Positions 7,800-16,473 of a stretch of DNA of 37,580 nt are shown piece after piece (the first letter of the stretch is position 1; every line of letters starts with the position of its first letter). The stretch spans positions 1 to 37,580 of the forward strand of contig NZ_FNDE01000035.1 in the NCBI RefSeq assembly GCF_900099925.1, written 5' to 3'. Position numbers and translations under genes: made by a program. The notes under the pieces were generated by a model that made no database searches, had not been told where the DNA came from, and saw only the letters and a list, made by a program, of their open reading frames with translations. This DNA is from Aneurinibacillus thermoaerophilus (GTDB lineage: Bacteria > Bacillota > Bacilli > Aneurinibacillales > Aneurinibacillaceae).

Positions 7800-8690
7800 A
7801 TGTTTGTACAGAAAAGCTTTGCTTCCGGCGATCATGACGGAAAGGGCAAGCTATATCTTGTAGCAACTCCTATAGGCAATATGGATGATATGACCATTCG
7901 TGCCATTCGCGTGCTTCAGGAAGTGGATATTATCGCAGCGGAGGACACCCGGCAGACACGCAAGTTGCTTAACCATTTTGAAATTGGGACGCGACTTATT
8001 AGTTATCATGAACATAATAAAGCAGCTAGTGGGCCGGAAATTATTCGCTTATTAAAAATAGGAAAATCGATAGCGCTTGTAAGCGACGCTGGGCTTCCGG
8101 CGATCTCAGATCCGGGGCAAGAGTTGGTTCGAGATGCGGTTGACGAATCCATTCCTGTAATCCCCGTACCGGGAGCAAACGCCGGGCTGTCCGCGTTGAT
8201 TGCCTCCGGACTGTCGACAGATCGTTTTTTGTTCCGTGGTTTTCTTCCGCGTGATAACAAGGAGCGCCGGAAGGAACTAGAGCGACTTCGTTCATATCCA
8301 GAAACGCTTATTTTCTATGAAGCGCCGCACCGTATCATTAAAACTTTGGCTGAAATAAGGGAAGTGCTTGGTGAACGCAAAGTGGCGCTAGGGAGAGAAT
8401 TAACGAAGCGCTATGAAGAATTTGTGCGGGGAGAGATAATGGAAGTGCTTGATTTTCTGAACGAGCAGGAGGAAATCCGCGGCGAATTTACCGTTATCGT
8501 AGAAGGAAATGAAGGAGAACAGGGAGCAGGCCAGTTAGAGCAATGGTGGCAAGGACTCGACATTGTATCCCATGTAGATGTTTATATTGAAAAAGGGTTG
8601 ACGAAGAAGGAGGCGCTGAAGCAAACAGCAGAAGAACGTGGACTTCCTAAGCGGGAAGTGTACAACGCTTATCATCAGAAAGAAAAATAA
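7800..8690 (+). CDS. rsmI: 16S rRNA (cytidine(1402)-2'-O)-methyltransferase
   Basis: This 296-residue member of the tetrapyrrole-methylase (SAM-MT class III) fold 2'-O-methylates C1402 in the decoding centre of 16S rRNA. Family marks are LYLVATPIGNMDDMTIRA near the N-terminus, AAEDTRQTRKLL, LISYHEHN, SDAGLPAISDPGQELV (the SAM-binding loop) and FYEAPHRI. The length is typical (~290). The ATG at 7800 follows a good AGGAAGGAGGAG site lying within the end of trmN6, so the two genes are translationally linked. Confidence 0.95.
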   Translation: MFVQKSFASGDHDGKGKLYLVATPIGNMDDMTIRAIRVLQEVDIIAAEDTRQTRKLLNHFEIGTRLISYHEHNKAASGPEIIRLLKIGKSIALVSDAGLPAISDPGQELVRDAVDESIPVIPVPGANAGLSALIASGLSTDRFLFRGFLPRDNKERRKELERLRSYPETLIFYEAPHRIIKTLAEIREVLGERKVALGRELTKRYEEFVRGEIMEVLDFLNEQEEIRGEFTVIVEGNEGEQGAGQLEQWWQGLDIVSHVDVYIEKGLTKKEALKQTAEERGLPKREVYNAYHQKEK

Positions 8691-8719
8691 GCTTCCCGAT
8701 TGTTAGGAAGCTTATTTTT
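8683..8719. terminator. Bidirectional terminator between rsmI and abrB
   Basis: The stem AATAAGCTTCC/GGAAGCTTATT is extended by A and T runs on its two sides. It overlaps the rsmI stop codon and ends 12 bp from the abrB stop, so it serves both converging genes. Confidence 0.92.
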
Positions 8720-8730
8720 CTTCATTTATG

Positions 8731-8979
8731 TTATGCTTTTTGCGTGGGTATTTCAGATATGCAGGAACCACAGATAATTTTTCCTTTGTACGTTATCGTA
8801 TTTTCTGTGCTTCCACAGAAGATGCAGGCTGGCTCGTATTTTTTTAACATGATGCGTTCGCCGTCAACATAAATTTCAAGAGCGTCTTTTTCTCCAATAC
8901 CCAATGTACGACGGAGTTCGATTGGAATTACGACACGACCTAATTCATCTACTTTTCTTACAATACCAGTTGATTTCAT
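8731..8979 (-). CDS. abrB: Transition-state regulator AbrB (zinc-tail variant)
   Basis: This 82-residue AbrB is a DNA-binding regulator that represses post-exponential genes. The N-terminal swapped-hairpin DNA-binding domain (residues 1-48, STGIVRKVDELGRVVIPIEL) is nearly identical to B. subtilis AbrB. The C-terminal half differs: where B. subtilis has a helical multimerisation tail, this one has two CxxC pairs (C52/C55 and C70/C73), suggesting a small zinc ribbon. The start ATG at 8979 has GAGGAG about 10 nt upstream. It diverges from metG. Upstream there is a sigma-A promoter followed by tandem Spo0A boxes in the B. subtilis arrangement, so repression by Spo0A~P is likely conserved. Confidence 0.95.
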   Translation of the reverse strand: MKSTGIVRKVDELGRVVIPIELRRTLGIGEKDALEIYVDGERIMLKKYEPACIFCGSTENTITYKGKIICGSCISEIPTQKA

Positions 8980-9027
8980 GTTTACTATATCTCCTCTCGT
9001 AATTACCCGAATTTATTCATTATTTTT

Positions 9028-9089
9028 ATCGTCAAAATTCGACATACTTTCTTTATCACTATCCTAACAGCATTTTTCGATGAGGTCAA
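9028..9089 (-). promoter_or_regulatory. abrB promoter with downstream tandem Spo0A boxes
   Basis: On the minus strand, TTGACC (9089-9084) and TAGGAT (9066-9061) are 17 bp apart. About 10-15 nt past the expected start lie TGTCGAA (9044-9038) and TGACGAT (9034-9028), 10 bp apart. This matches the two 0A boxes that let Spo0A~P repress abrB in B. subtilis. Confidence 0.75.
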
Positions 9090-9370
9090 CCATTTACTGG
9101 GATTATACTATAAAAAAATCTCAATATATGTAAAAAAATACTAATAAAGGAAATATAGTGTTTAAAATGTAATATATGTATAAAATATATAACAGTATAT
9201 AAGACTGAATTTATTTTAAATTTATACCTTATTTTAAAATAATACAAAAATATTCTGTGAAATAGATAAATCTTGATGCAGATTTTTCGACAAAAACACA
9301 AACACTCGTAGTTATTAATTCGACAAAAAAGGGAATAAAAGGATAATATAGTGAGGGATTAACATAAGAC
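9090..9370. other. AT-rich abrB-metG intergenic segment with two perfect Spo0A boxes
   Basis: This non-coding stretch is strikingly AT-rich, especially 9105-9250, where runs of alternating A/T dominate. It has no plausible gene. It contains TTCGACAAAAA at 9286-9296 and again at 9319-9329; each is a perfect 0A box (TTTTTGTCGAA) on the minus strand, and the two are 33 bp apart, about three helical turns. Low-complexity AT DNA like this is also typical of AbrB-bound regions, but no AbrB consensus can be read directly. Confidence 0.65.
9319..9347 (+). promoter_or_regulatory. Candidate promoter with -35 inside a Spo0A box
   Basis: TTCGAC (9319-9324) and GATAAT (9342-9347) are 17 bp apart and read toward metG. 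The -35 coincides with the second perfect 0A box. This overlap is typical of promoters activated by Spo0A~P, but each hexamer alone is only a moderate sigma-A match. Confidence 0.4.
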
Positions 9371-9399
9371 TTGACGAAGACTGACAGGTAAGGTATAGA
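9371..9399 (+). promoter_or_regulatory. metG promoter (sigma-A)
   Basis: TTGACG (9371-9376) and TATAGA (9394-9399) are separated by 17 bp. The predicted start near 9406 leaves a short lead before the T-box Stem I. Confidence 0.75.
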
Positions 9400-9437
9400 A
9401 TAAAAGGAAAAGGAAATCATATATTATGGATAATATA

Positions 9438-9690
9438 TGCAAAACGATGATGGGAAGAGTAATCGCGTGTACTTTTTACAGAGAGCCGGGATGGGTGGAA
9501 ACCGGTAAAAGGAGCGGGATGAAGATGGCCCCGGAGTTTTTGCTTTCGAGCGCATGATGCGTTAGGGGGCAACGTTTCCCGCGTTACGGGATTGAGCCTG
9601 TCTTCTTTTGACTGGAAAGCTAGGAAGACAGGGAATTTGGGTGGTACCACGAGAGCTTCTCGTCCCATATGGGGATGGGGAGCCTTTTTT
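9438..9690 (+). promoter_or_regulatory. T-box leader controlling metG
   Basis: This is a tRNA-sensing T-box riboswitch. It shows the Stem I start with the AAGAGTA (K-turn/AG) region at about 9454-9462, the AGAGAGCCGG apical side near 9480, and a 3' specifier region. The near-invariant T-box GGGTGGTACCACG (9639-9651) pairs with the tRNA acceptor end and forms the antiterminator. A G/C-rich hairpin ending in six Ts (terminator, about 9655-9690) follows. A candidate Met specifier AUG is at 9519-9521 in GCGGGATGAAG. Uncharged tRNA-Met would be expected to allow read-through into metG. Confidence 0.93.
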
Positions 9691-9757
9691 CATAGAAAGC
9701 GAGCGGGCAGTGCTCGCAAGTTTTCTTCCTCATTTTTTTGGTGAAAGGATGAGTAAG

Positions 9758-11743
9758 ATGAGTAAACCAACGTATTACATTACATCACCGATTTATTACC
9801 CGAGCAATACGCTTCATATCGGAAATGCTTATACGACAATCGCCTGCGACGCGCTGGCCCGTTATAAGCGTTTACGTGGATACGACGTGTTTTATCTCAC
9901 AGGCACGGACGAGCATGGACAGAAGCTGCAGCAACGCGCCGCGCAGGAAGACAAGCAACCGTTGGAATTTATTGATCCGATTGTTGATTGGATTAAGGAC
10001 TTATGGGAACGCCTTGATATTTCCTATGACGATTTCATTCGTACTACCCAGAAGCGTCATAAAGATGCCGTGCAGAAGATCTTCCAAAAGCTTGTTGATA
10101 AAGGCGATATCTACCTAGGCGAATACGAAGGTTACTACTGTGTGCCTTGTGAAGCGTTTTGGACGGAGCATCAGTCGAAAAAGGATGGAGAACATATTTG
10201 TCCAGATTGTGGACGCCCAATTTCGCTTGTGAAAGAAAAAAGTTATTTCTTTCGTATGTCGAAATACCAAGATCGGCTTTTGAAATACATCGAAGAGCAT
10301 CCGGAGTTTATTCAGCCAGAGTCCCGCCGCAATGAGATGGTAAATAACTTCCTTAAGCCGGGTCTGGAAGACTTGAGCGTATCCCGCACATCATTCGACT
10401 GGGGCATTAAGTTGCCGAACGACCCTGAGCACGTTATCTATGTCTGGATTGATGCGCTGACGAACTATATTACCGCGCTAGGATATATGAGCGAAGATGA
10501 CACGAAATTTAACAAATATTGGCCGGCTGATGTCCATATGATCGGTAAGGACATTCTTCGCTTTCACACGATTTATTGGCCAATTATTCTAATGGCGCTT
10601 GACTTGCCATTACCGAAGAAGGTATTTGGTCATGGTTGGCTGCTTATGCCAGATGGAAAAATGTCGAAATCGAAAGGCAATGTTATCGATCCAAAATTTT
10701 TGATCGAACGTTACGGTTCCGACTCGATTCGCTACTTCCTGTTGCGTGAAATTCCGTTCGGTCAAGATGGCGTATTCACGCCGGAAGCATTTATCCAGCG
10801 TTTGAACTTTGATCTAGCGAATGACCTTGGCAATTTGGTGAGCCGGACGGTAGCGATGATTGAGAAATATTTTGAAGGCGTGCTTCCGGCTCCGACCGCG
10901 CCGGAAATGGTGGATGAAAACCTGCGCAATGTGGCGCGTCAAGCAGTTACTGGTCTCGAAGAGCACATGGACGAAATGCGGTTTGGCGGTGCGTTGAACA
11001 GCCTATGGGATCTGGTGAGCCGCACAAATAAATATATTGATGAAACAACGCCATGGGTGCTGGCAAAAGATGAAGCCAATAAAGAACGCCTTGGTACAGT
11101 TATGTACAATCTGGCGGAAAGCATTCGTATTATTTCTATTGCTTTGCAACCGTTTATGACACATGCACCGCGCAAAATTTGGGCGCAGCTGGGTATTACG
11201 GGAAATGAAGATATTACAAGCTGGGAGTCGGCAAAAGAGTGGGGAGCGCTTCCGGCCGGCATAAAAGTAAACAAGGGTGATGCGTTATTCCCACGCCTTG
11301 ATCTGGAAAAAGAAATTGCCGTTATTGATGAGACAACGGCAGCAGCGCGTAAACAGGCGGAAGAAAATAAGAAAAAGAAGGAACAGGCGCAAGCTAAAAC
11401 AGAAGAGAAGCCAGCCGTACCCGAAATCAATATCGATGACTTTATGAAAGTGGAATTACGCGTGGCGCAGGTTATCGAAGCGGAAAAAATTCCGAAAGCA
11501 GATAAATTGTTGAAGCTGCAACTGGATCTCGGCTATGAAAAACGCCAGGTCGTATCCGGTATTGCCAAGCATTACAGTCCGGAAGACCTTATCGGCAAGA
11601 AAGTGATCTGCGTCACTAACCTTAAACCGGTAAAGCTGCGTGGTGAAATGTCGAATGGAATGATTTTGGCCGCATCTGAAGGAGACAAACTCACTCTTGC
11701 GACCGTTCCTGACAGCATGCCGAACGGGGCGATTGTAAAATAG
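9758..11743 (+). CDS. metG: Methionine--tRNA ligase
   Basis: This 661-residue class I aminoacyl-tRNA synthetase charges tRNA-Met. The N-terminal catalytic Rossmann domain carries YYPSNTLHIGNAY (HIGH signature with Asn in the last position). A zinc knuckle has two CxxC pairs (CVPC and CPDC, residues ~127-150). WIDALTNY and KMSKSKGN (KMSKS loop, ~300) follow, then the anticodon-binding helical domain, and a C-terminal EMAP/Trbp111-like tRNA-binding domain (~555-661) joined by a Lys/Glu-rich linker. This layout matches B. subtilis MetS (~664). ATG 9758 is chosen because AAAGGA is 8 nt upstream; an in-frame ATG at 9749 lies inside the ribosome site. tatD follows after 29 bp with no terminator. 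Confidence 0.97.
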   Translation: MSKPTYYITSPIYYPSNTLHIGNAYTTIACDALARYKRLRGYDVFYLTGTDEHGQKLQQRAAQEDKQPLEFIDPIVDWIKDLWERLDISYDDFIRTTQKRHKDAVQKIFQKLVDKGDIYLGEYEGYYCVPCEAFWTEHQSKKDGEHICPDCGRPISLVKEKSYFFRMSKYQDRLLKYIEEHPEFIQPESRRNEMVNNFLKPGLEDLSVSRTSFDWGIKLPNDPEHVIYVWIDALTNYITALGYMSEDDTKFNKYWPADVHMIGKDILRFHTIYWPIILMALDLPLPKKVFGHGWLLMPDGKMSKSKGNVIDPKFLIERYGSDSIRYFLLREIPFGQDGVFTPEAFIQRLNFDLANDLGNLVSRTVAMIEKYFEGVLPAPTAPEMVDENLRNVARQAVTGLEEHMDEMRFGGALNSLWDLVSRTNKYIDETTPWVLAKDEANKERLGTVMYNLAESIRIISIALQPFMTHAPRKIWAQLGITGNEDITSWESAKEWGALPAGIKVNKGDALFPRLDLEKEIAVIDETTAAARKQAEENKKKKEQAQAKTEEKPAVPEINIDDFMKVELRVAQVIEAEKIPKADKLLKLQLDLGYEKRQVVSGIAKHYSPEDLIGKKVICVTNLKPVKLRGEMSNGMILAASEGDKLTLATVPDSMPNGAIVK

Positions 11744-11772
11744 GTGTCTGGACCCAAAAGGAGGCTGTTATA

Positions 11773-12546
11773 GTGCTGTTTGATACACACGCCCATTTGA
11801 ATGATGAGAAATTCAATGAAGATAGGGATGCCACAATTACCCGTGCACGGGAAAGCGGTGTTTCTTACATTTGCAATATCGGGTACAACCGGGAGACGAT
11901 TCGTACGTCTCTCGAGTTGGCCCATAAATATGACTTTATCTACACTGCCATTGGCTGGCACCCTCAGGATGCCAAAACGTTGACAGATGAAGATCTTGAA
12001 TGGATTGAGAACTTGGCACGCGAAGAGGAAAAAGTGGTAGCTATCGGCGAAATTGGGCTGGACTATTATTGGGATACATCACCGAAAGATGTGCAGCAGG
12101 AAGTATTCCGCAAGCAGATTCGCCTTGCCAAAAAATTGCAGCTTCCAATCATTATTCATGATCGGGAAGCGCATCAGGATATTGTTCATATTTTGCGTGA
12201 GGAAAAAGCGGAAGAAGTAGGCGGGATTATGCACTGCTTTTCTGGTAGCTCAGAAATGGCCCGGCAATGCATAGATATGAATTTCTACATTTCGCTTGGT
12301 GGGCCGGTTACGTTCAAAAATGCTAAGAAGCCAAAAGAAGTGGCGGAATGGGTGCCGCTTGACCGGCTATTGATTGAAACGGACTGTCCGTATTTAACGC
12401 CGGAACCATACCGCGGCAAGCGCAATGAGAGTGGATATGTACGGTATGTCGCCGAAAAAATCGCAGAGATCAAAAATATTTCTTTCGAAGAATTAGCTCA
12501 AATTACGACAGAAAATGCTAAAAAATTATTCCATATTCAGGAATAG
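11773..12546 (+). CDS. tatD: TatD family metal-dependent DNase
   Basis: This 257-residue TIM-barrel metal-dependent hydrolase has all the usual motifs: DTHAHLND (first metal pair), GEIGLDYYWD (bridging Glu), IIHDREA and MHCFSG (His ligands), and IETDCPYLTPEP (catalytic Asp). TatD proteins are 3'-5' DNA/RNA exonucleases implicated in repair of oxidative damage. It corresponds to B. subtilis YabD, also just after metS. The GTG start at 11773 has AAAAGGAGG 9 nt upstream. It probably shares the metG transcript and therefore T-box control. Confidence 0.92.
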   Translation: MLFDTHAHLNDEKFNEDRDATITRARESGVSYICNIGYNRETIRTSLELAHKYDFIYTAIGWHPQDAKTLTDEDLEWIENLAREEEKVVAIGEIGLDYYWDTSPKDVQQEVFRKQIRLAKKLQLPIIIHDREAHQDIVHILREEKAEEVGGIMHCFSGSSEMARQCIDMNFYISLGGPVTFKNAKKPKEVAEWVPLDRLLIETDCPYLTPEPYRGKRNESGYVRYVAEKIAEIKNISFEELAQITTENAKKLFHIQE

Positions 12547-12583
12547 TCGAAGCATTTCTAAGATTTTCTGCCTCAAGTATATC

Positions 12584-12706
12584 AACGGTTGAGAGATTTT
12601 TTTGGGTCTTTTATCCCATTGAAATTCTGCAAGATTTGTAGAACCTCATGTAAAAAACTGGTTTGACAAATTTTCAGAGGATCGTCTACAATGACTCTCA
12701 ACCGTT
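12584..12706. repeat. 12-bp perfect inverted repeat bracketing the yabE promoter
   Basis: AACGGTTGAGAG (12584-12595) recurs as its reverse complement CTCTCAACCGTT at 12695-12706. The arms are 99 bp apart. The promoter at 12663-12692 lies between them and the downstream arm covers the predicted transcription start. Confidence 0.7.
12663..12692 (+). promoter_or_regulatory. yabE promoter (sigma-A type)
   Basis: Consensus TTGACA (12663-12668) and TACAAT (12687-12692) are 18 bp apart. The start would fall near 12699, giving a leader of about 25 nt. Confidence 0.72.
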
Positions 12707-12724
12707 TAAGGAGGCAGATAGACT

Positions 12725-13789
12725 TTGGAACAAAATCATATTCAGTTGGATTTTTGGAAGAATCGTATGTGGATTCTTCTGGCCGCTGTTGCGATGATTG
12801 TTATCGTAAGTCTTGTGTTTTTGTTTAATTCATGGAAAACAAAGAAGATTACTTTCATAAATGATGGCAAAGTAATGACCGTAAAAACCAAATCTAAAAC
12901 GTTGGGAGATTTTCTGGCTGAGAAAGGGATAACGCCGGGGAAGTTCGATGAATTGAATTTCGGAATGGAGACGGTGTTGACGGATGGTATGGAGGTAAAA
13001 TACATACCGGCAAGAAAAGTAACAATTAACGTAGCGGGTCAGAAGAAGCAAGTGATGACGGTAAAACGCCAGGTCAAAGATATTCTGGCGGAACAAAAAA
13101 TCAGGCTTGGGCCGCTGGACAGAGTAGAACCGGCGTCTGGTCAGGCTGTAAAAGAGAACCAAACAGTGACGGTCACAAGAATCACCAAGAAGATCGTGAA
13201 CAATGAGAAAACGGTAGCCTTCAGTACAAAAGAGCGTAAGGATAACACAATGCCGCAGGGAGAGCGAAAAGTTATCCAACAAGGCCAGCAGGGAAAAATT
13301 TTGGAACGGTATGAGGTTGTTTATGTCAATGGCAAGCTGGCTTCTAAGAAGCTTGTCGATTCCGAGGTGCTGCGCGACTGGAAAGACCATATCGTAGCCG
13401 TTGGAACGATGCGGATGATAGCTGCGTCACGTAGTGGCTCTAGACTGGAGGGAGGAGACTTTACTCCACGCAGAACGCTGCGCGTTAGAATGACTGCATA
13501 TTCGCCGCATGCATCTTCAACCGGCAAGAATCCGGGCGATGCGGGATACGCGATTACCGCCACGGGAGCGACCGCGGAAGAGGGAAGAACCATTGCAGTA
13601 GACCCGGATGTCGTACCTCTTGGCTGGTGGGTTTATATTGAAGGGTACGGTTTTCGTAAAGCTGAAGACACTGGGGGCGCTATCAAAGGCAACCGTATGG
13701 ATTTGTTTTTTGAATCCGAACAGGAAGCCCAAGACTTTGGCGTCCAGTACAAAACGGTGCATGTTATCGGTCCTAAAAAACCAAATTAA
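12725..13789 (+). CDS. yabE: YabE-like cell-wall-remodelling protein (DUF348-G5-3D domains)
   Basis: This 354-residue secreted or membrane-anchored protein resembles B. subtilis YabE (~437) and the Sps/resuscitation-factor group of stationary-phase wall proteins. An N-terminal hydrophobic segment (residues ~14-35) acts as an anchor or signal. DUF348-type repeats follow (~39-80 and ~95-140), then a G5 domain (~152-232) and a C-terminal 3D domain (~257-352). The 3D domain keeps the three acidic residues expected of the MltA/Rpf-like fold (in VDPDVVPLG, AEDTGG and NRMDLFF). TTG 12725 is chosen with AAGGAGG about 10 nt upstream. A terminator follows the gene. Confidence 0.9.
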   Translation: MEQNHIQLDFWKNRMWILLAAVAMIVIVSLVFLFNSWKTKKITFINDGKVMTVKTKSKTLGDFLAEKGITPGKFDELNFGMETVLTDGMEVKYIPARKVTINVAGQKKQVMTVKRQVKDILAEQKIRLGPLDRVEPASGQAVKENQTVTVTRITKKIVNNEKTVAFSTKERKDNTMPQGERKVIQQGQQGKILERYEVVYVNGKLASKKLVDSEVLRDWKDHIVAVGTMRMIAASRSGSRLEGGDFTPRRTLRVRMTAYSPHASSTGKNPGDAGYAITATGATAEEGRTIAVDPDVVPLGWWVYIEGYGFRKAEDTGGAIKGNRMDLFFESEQEAQDFGVQYKTVHVIGPKKPN

Positions 13790-13803
13790 TTGTATGATAC
13801 AAG

Positions 13804-13835
13804 CAGGGGAAAACGGGTTTTTCCCTGTCTTTTTT
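13804..13835 (+). terminator. Intrinsic terminator after yabE
   Basis: The stem CAGGGGAAAA/TTTTTCCCTG (13804-13813 with 13818-13827, one G-U pair), with loop CGGG, is followed by a T run ending at 13835. Confidence 0.82.
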
Positions 13836-13854
13836 GTGAAAAGAGGAAATAGAT

Positions 13855-15290
<1,436 letters not shown>

Positions 15291-15296
15291 AAGGCG

Positions 15297-15323
15297 AACC
15301 CTTTTTCCCGGCAAGCATACGAT
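15297..15323 (+). promoter_or_regulatory. Candidate sigma-K promoter of yabG
   Basis: AAC (15297-15299) lies 16 bp before CATACGAT (15316-15323), fitting the sigma-K pattern (AC, N16, CATAnnnT). yabG is sigma-K-dependent in B. subtilis. The -10 sits in the loop of the hairpin, and transcription would start near 15330, after the 5' arm. Confidence 0.55.
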
Positions 15324-15344
15324 GTGAGGAAAAGGGGGTTTTTT
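15297..15344 (+). terminator. ksgA terminator-like hairpin overlapping the yabG ribosome site
   Basis: The 5' arm AACCCTTTTTCC (15297-15308) can pair with GGAAAAGGGGGTT (15328-15340; two G-U pairs and one bulge), followed by Ts up to 15344. It has the form of an intrinsic terminator. Its 3' arm contains AAAAGGGGG (15330-15338), the only ribosome site for yabG, so read-through RNA would also have that site paired. Confidence 0.65.
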
Positions 15345-16217
15345 ATGTTTCCCAGTCAGAAATTGCGTGTCGGGGATATTGTGGCTCGGAAGTCGCACGG
15401 ATGTGATTTATTGTTTCAAATTGTTGATATTAATCAGGAAAAAGGCACATGCTCGCTCATTGGTTTGGATTACCGTCTGATGGCAGATGCACCGCTCAGC
15501 GATCTTGTAAAGGTAACAGAAGAGGAAATCGCAAAAATACGGAGCAAATCTGAGCAGAAACATATTGAAGCAATGCGAATGATTGAGCAAGAACGACGCT
15601 CTGCACGTGAGAGGAATATGTGGCGCCAGGTAAATTATATAAAGGAAATGGGTGGTTCATTTGATTGGCCGGGCAAAGTGCTTCATGTTGATGGAGACAA
15701 AAATTATTTGAAGAAATGTTTAACTGTATATGAGCAATTAAAAGTACCTGCTGTCGGCTATCATATTCCAGAAAAAGATTTCCCTCAACAAATTATTTCT
15801 ATGCTGGAAAAGCACCAGCCGGATATTTTGGTGCTAACCGGACATGATGCTTTACAGAGCAAGCGCGGGCCGGCGGATGATTTGAATAGCTACCGTAATT
15901 CCAAATATTTTGTCCAGGCGGTAGAAAAAGCTCGGATGTTTCAGCAGGGCAAAGACAGCCTTATCATCTTCGCGGGAGCTTGCCAGTCCTATTTTGAAGC
16001 TATTTTAAACGCGGGCGCCAATTTTGCCAGTTCACCCAAGCGTATTAACATCCATACTCTCGATCCTGTATACATAGCCGAAAAGGTGGCGTATACATCG
16101 ATTCAGCAATCCGTAAACATATTTGAGATGGTCAAGAATACGATTACCGGAATCGAGGGTGTAGGAGGTATCGAAACAAAAGGTTGCTTTCGTTTCGGGA
16201 TTCCGAAGCCGCATTAA
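15345..16217 (+). CDS. yabG: Sporulation-specific coat protease YabG
   Basis: This 290-residue protein has exactly the B. subtilis YabG length. YabG is a cysteine-type protease made in the mother cell that trims coat proteins and helps coat cross-linking. Family features seen are LRVGDIVARKSHGCDLLF at the start, the VLTGHDAL segment and the GACQSYFEAILNAGANFASSP stretch with a conserved Cys, plus HTLDPVYIAEKVAY. The start ATG 15345 follows AAAAGGGGG by 6 nt; an in-frame ATG at 15324 would place that ribosome site inside the gene. It is monocistronic: veg has its own promoters downstream. Confidence 0.93.
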   Translation: MFPSQKLRVGDIVARKSHGCDLLFQIVDINQEKGTCSLIGLDYRLMADAPLSDLVKVTEEEIAKIRSKSEQKHIEAMRMIEQERRSARERNMWRQVNYIKEMGGSFDWPGKVLHVDGDKNYLKKCLTVYEQLKVPAVGYHIPEKDFPQQIISMLEKHQPDILVLTGHDALQSKRGPADDLNSYRNSKYFVQAVEKARMFQQGKDSLIIFAGACQSYFEAILNAGANFASSPKRINIHTLDPVYIAEKVAYTSIQQSVNIFEMVKNTITGIEGVGGIETKGCFRFGIPKPH

Positions 16218-16264
16218 CACTCCATACGCCTGAAATTATAGGATTATTGGGTCGTTAGCGTCCA

Positions 16265-16300
16265 TCTTTCATCCCACGATGAAAACCGTGGGATGAAAGA
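16265..16300. repeat. 14-bp perfect inverted repeat between yabG and veg
   Basis: TCTTTCATCCCACG (16265-16278) and its exact reverse complement (16287-16300) flank an 8-nt loop. There is no T run directly after it. A second weak hairpin (TGCTTTATAAAGCA, 16307-16320) and a T-rich tract at 16326-16341 follow, so the pair could end yabG transcription. The CCCACG...CGTGGG core also resembles the hairpins at IS200/IS605-type element ends and TnpB guide RNAs. No transposase or TnpB gene is present. Confidence 0.6.
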
Positions 16301-16381
16301 AAGCGTTGCTTTATAAAGCACAACCTTTTTCTTATTTTTTTGATTTTTAAGATTTATAAGCGCTTTCTTGATAAAAAATTG

Positions 16382-16411
16382 TTGACAGCTTTTCTGTAGT
16401 CTTGCTATAAT
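16382..16411 (+). promoter_or_regulatory. veg upstream promoter
   Basis: Consensus TTGACA (16382-16387) and TATAAT (16406-16411) are 18 bp apart. Confidence 0.7.
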
Positions 16412-16422
16412 TTTCAATTTAT

Positions 16423-16451
16423 TTGACATACTATAATGGTGGTGATATACT
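16423..16451 (+). promoter_or_regulatory. veg proximal promoter
   Basis: TTGACA (16423-16428), 17 bp, TATACT (16446-16451), then ATATAGTGAGGTGG leading to the start codon. The layout closely matches the strong B. subtilis veg promoter. With the upstream promoter it forms a tandem pair. Confidence 0.82.
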
Positions 16452-16473
16452 TACATATAGTGAGGTGGTCTGA

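Noticed and set aside
9086-9420. Minus-strand frames in the abrB-metG gap
   Set aside because: They consist of low-complexity AT-rich codons with no ribosome site and overlap promoters and Spo0A boxes.
9525-9527. Second AUG as T-box specifier
   Set aside because: Both AUG triplets near 9519-9527 could be drawn as the specifier; the first is placed better after the conserved Stem I side, but a folded model is needed.
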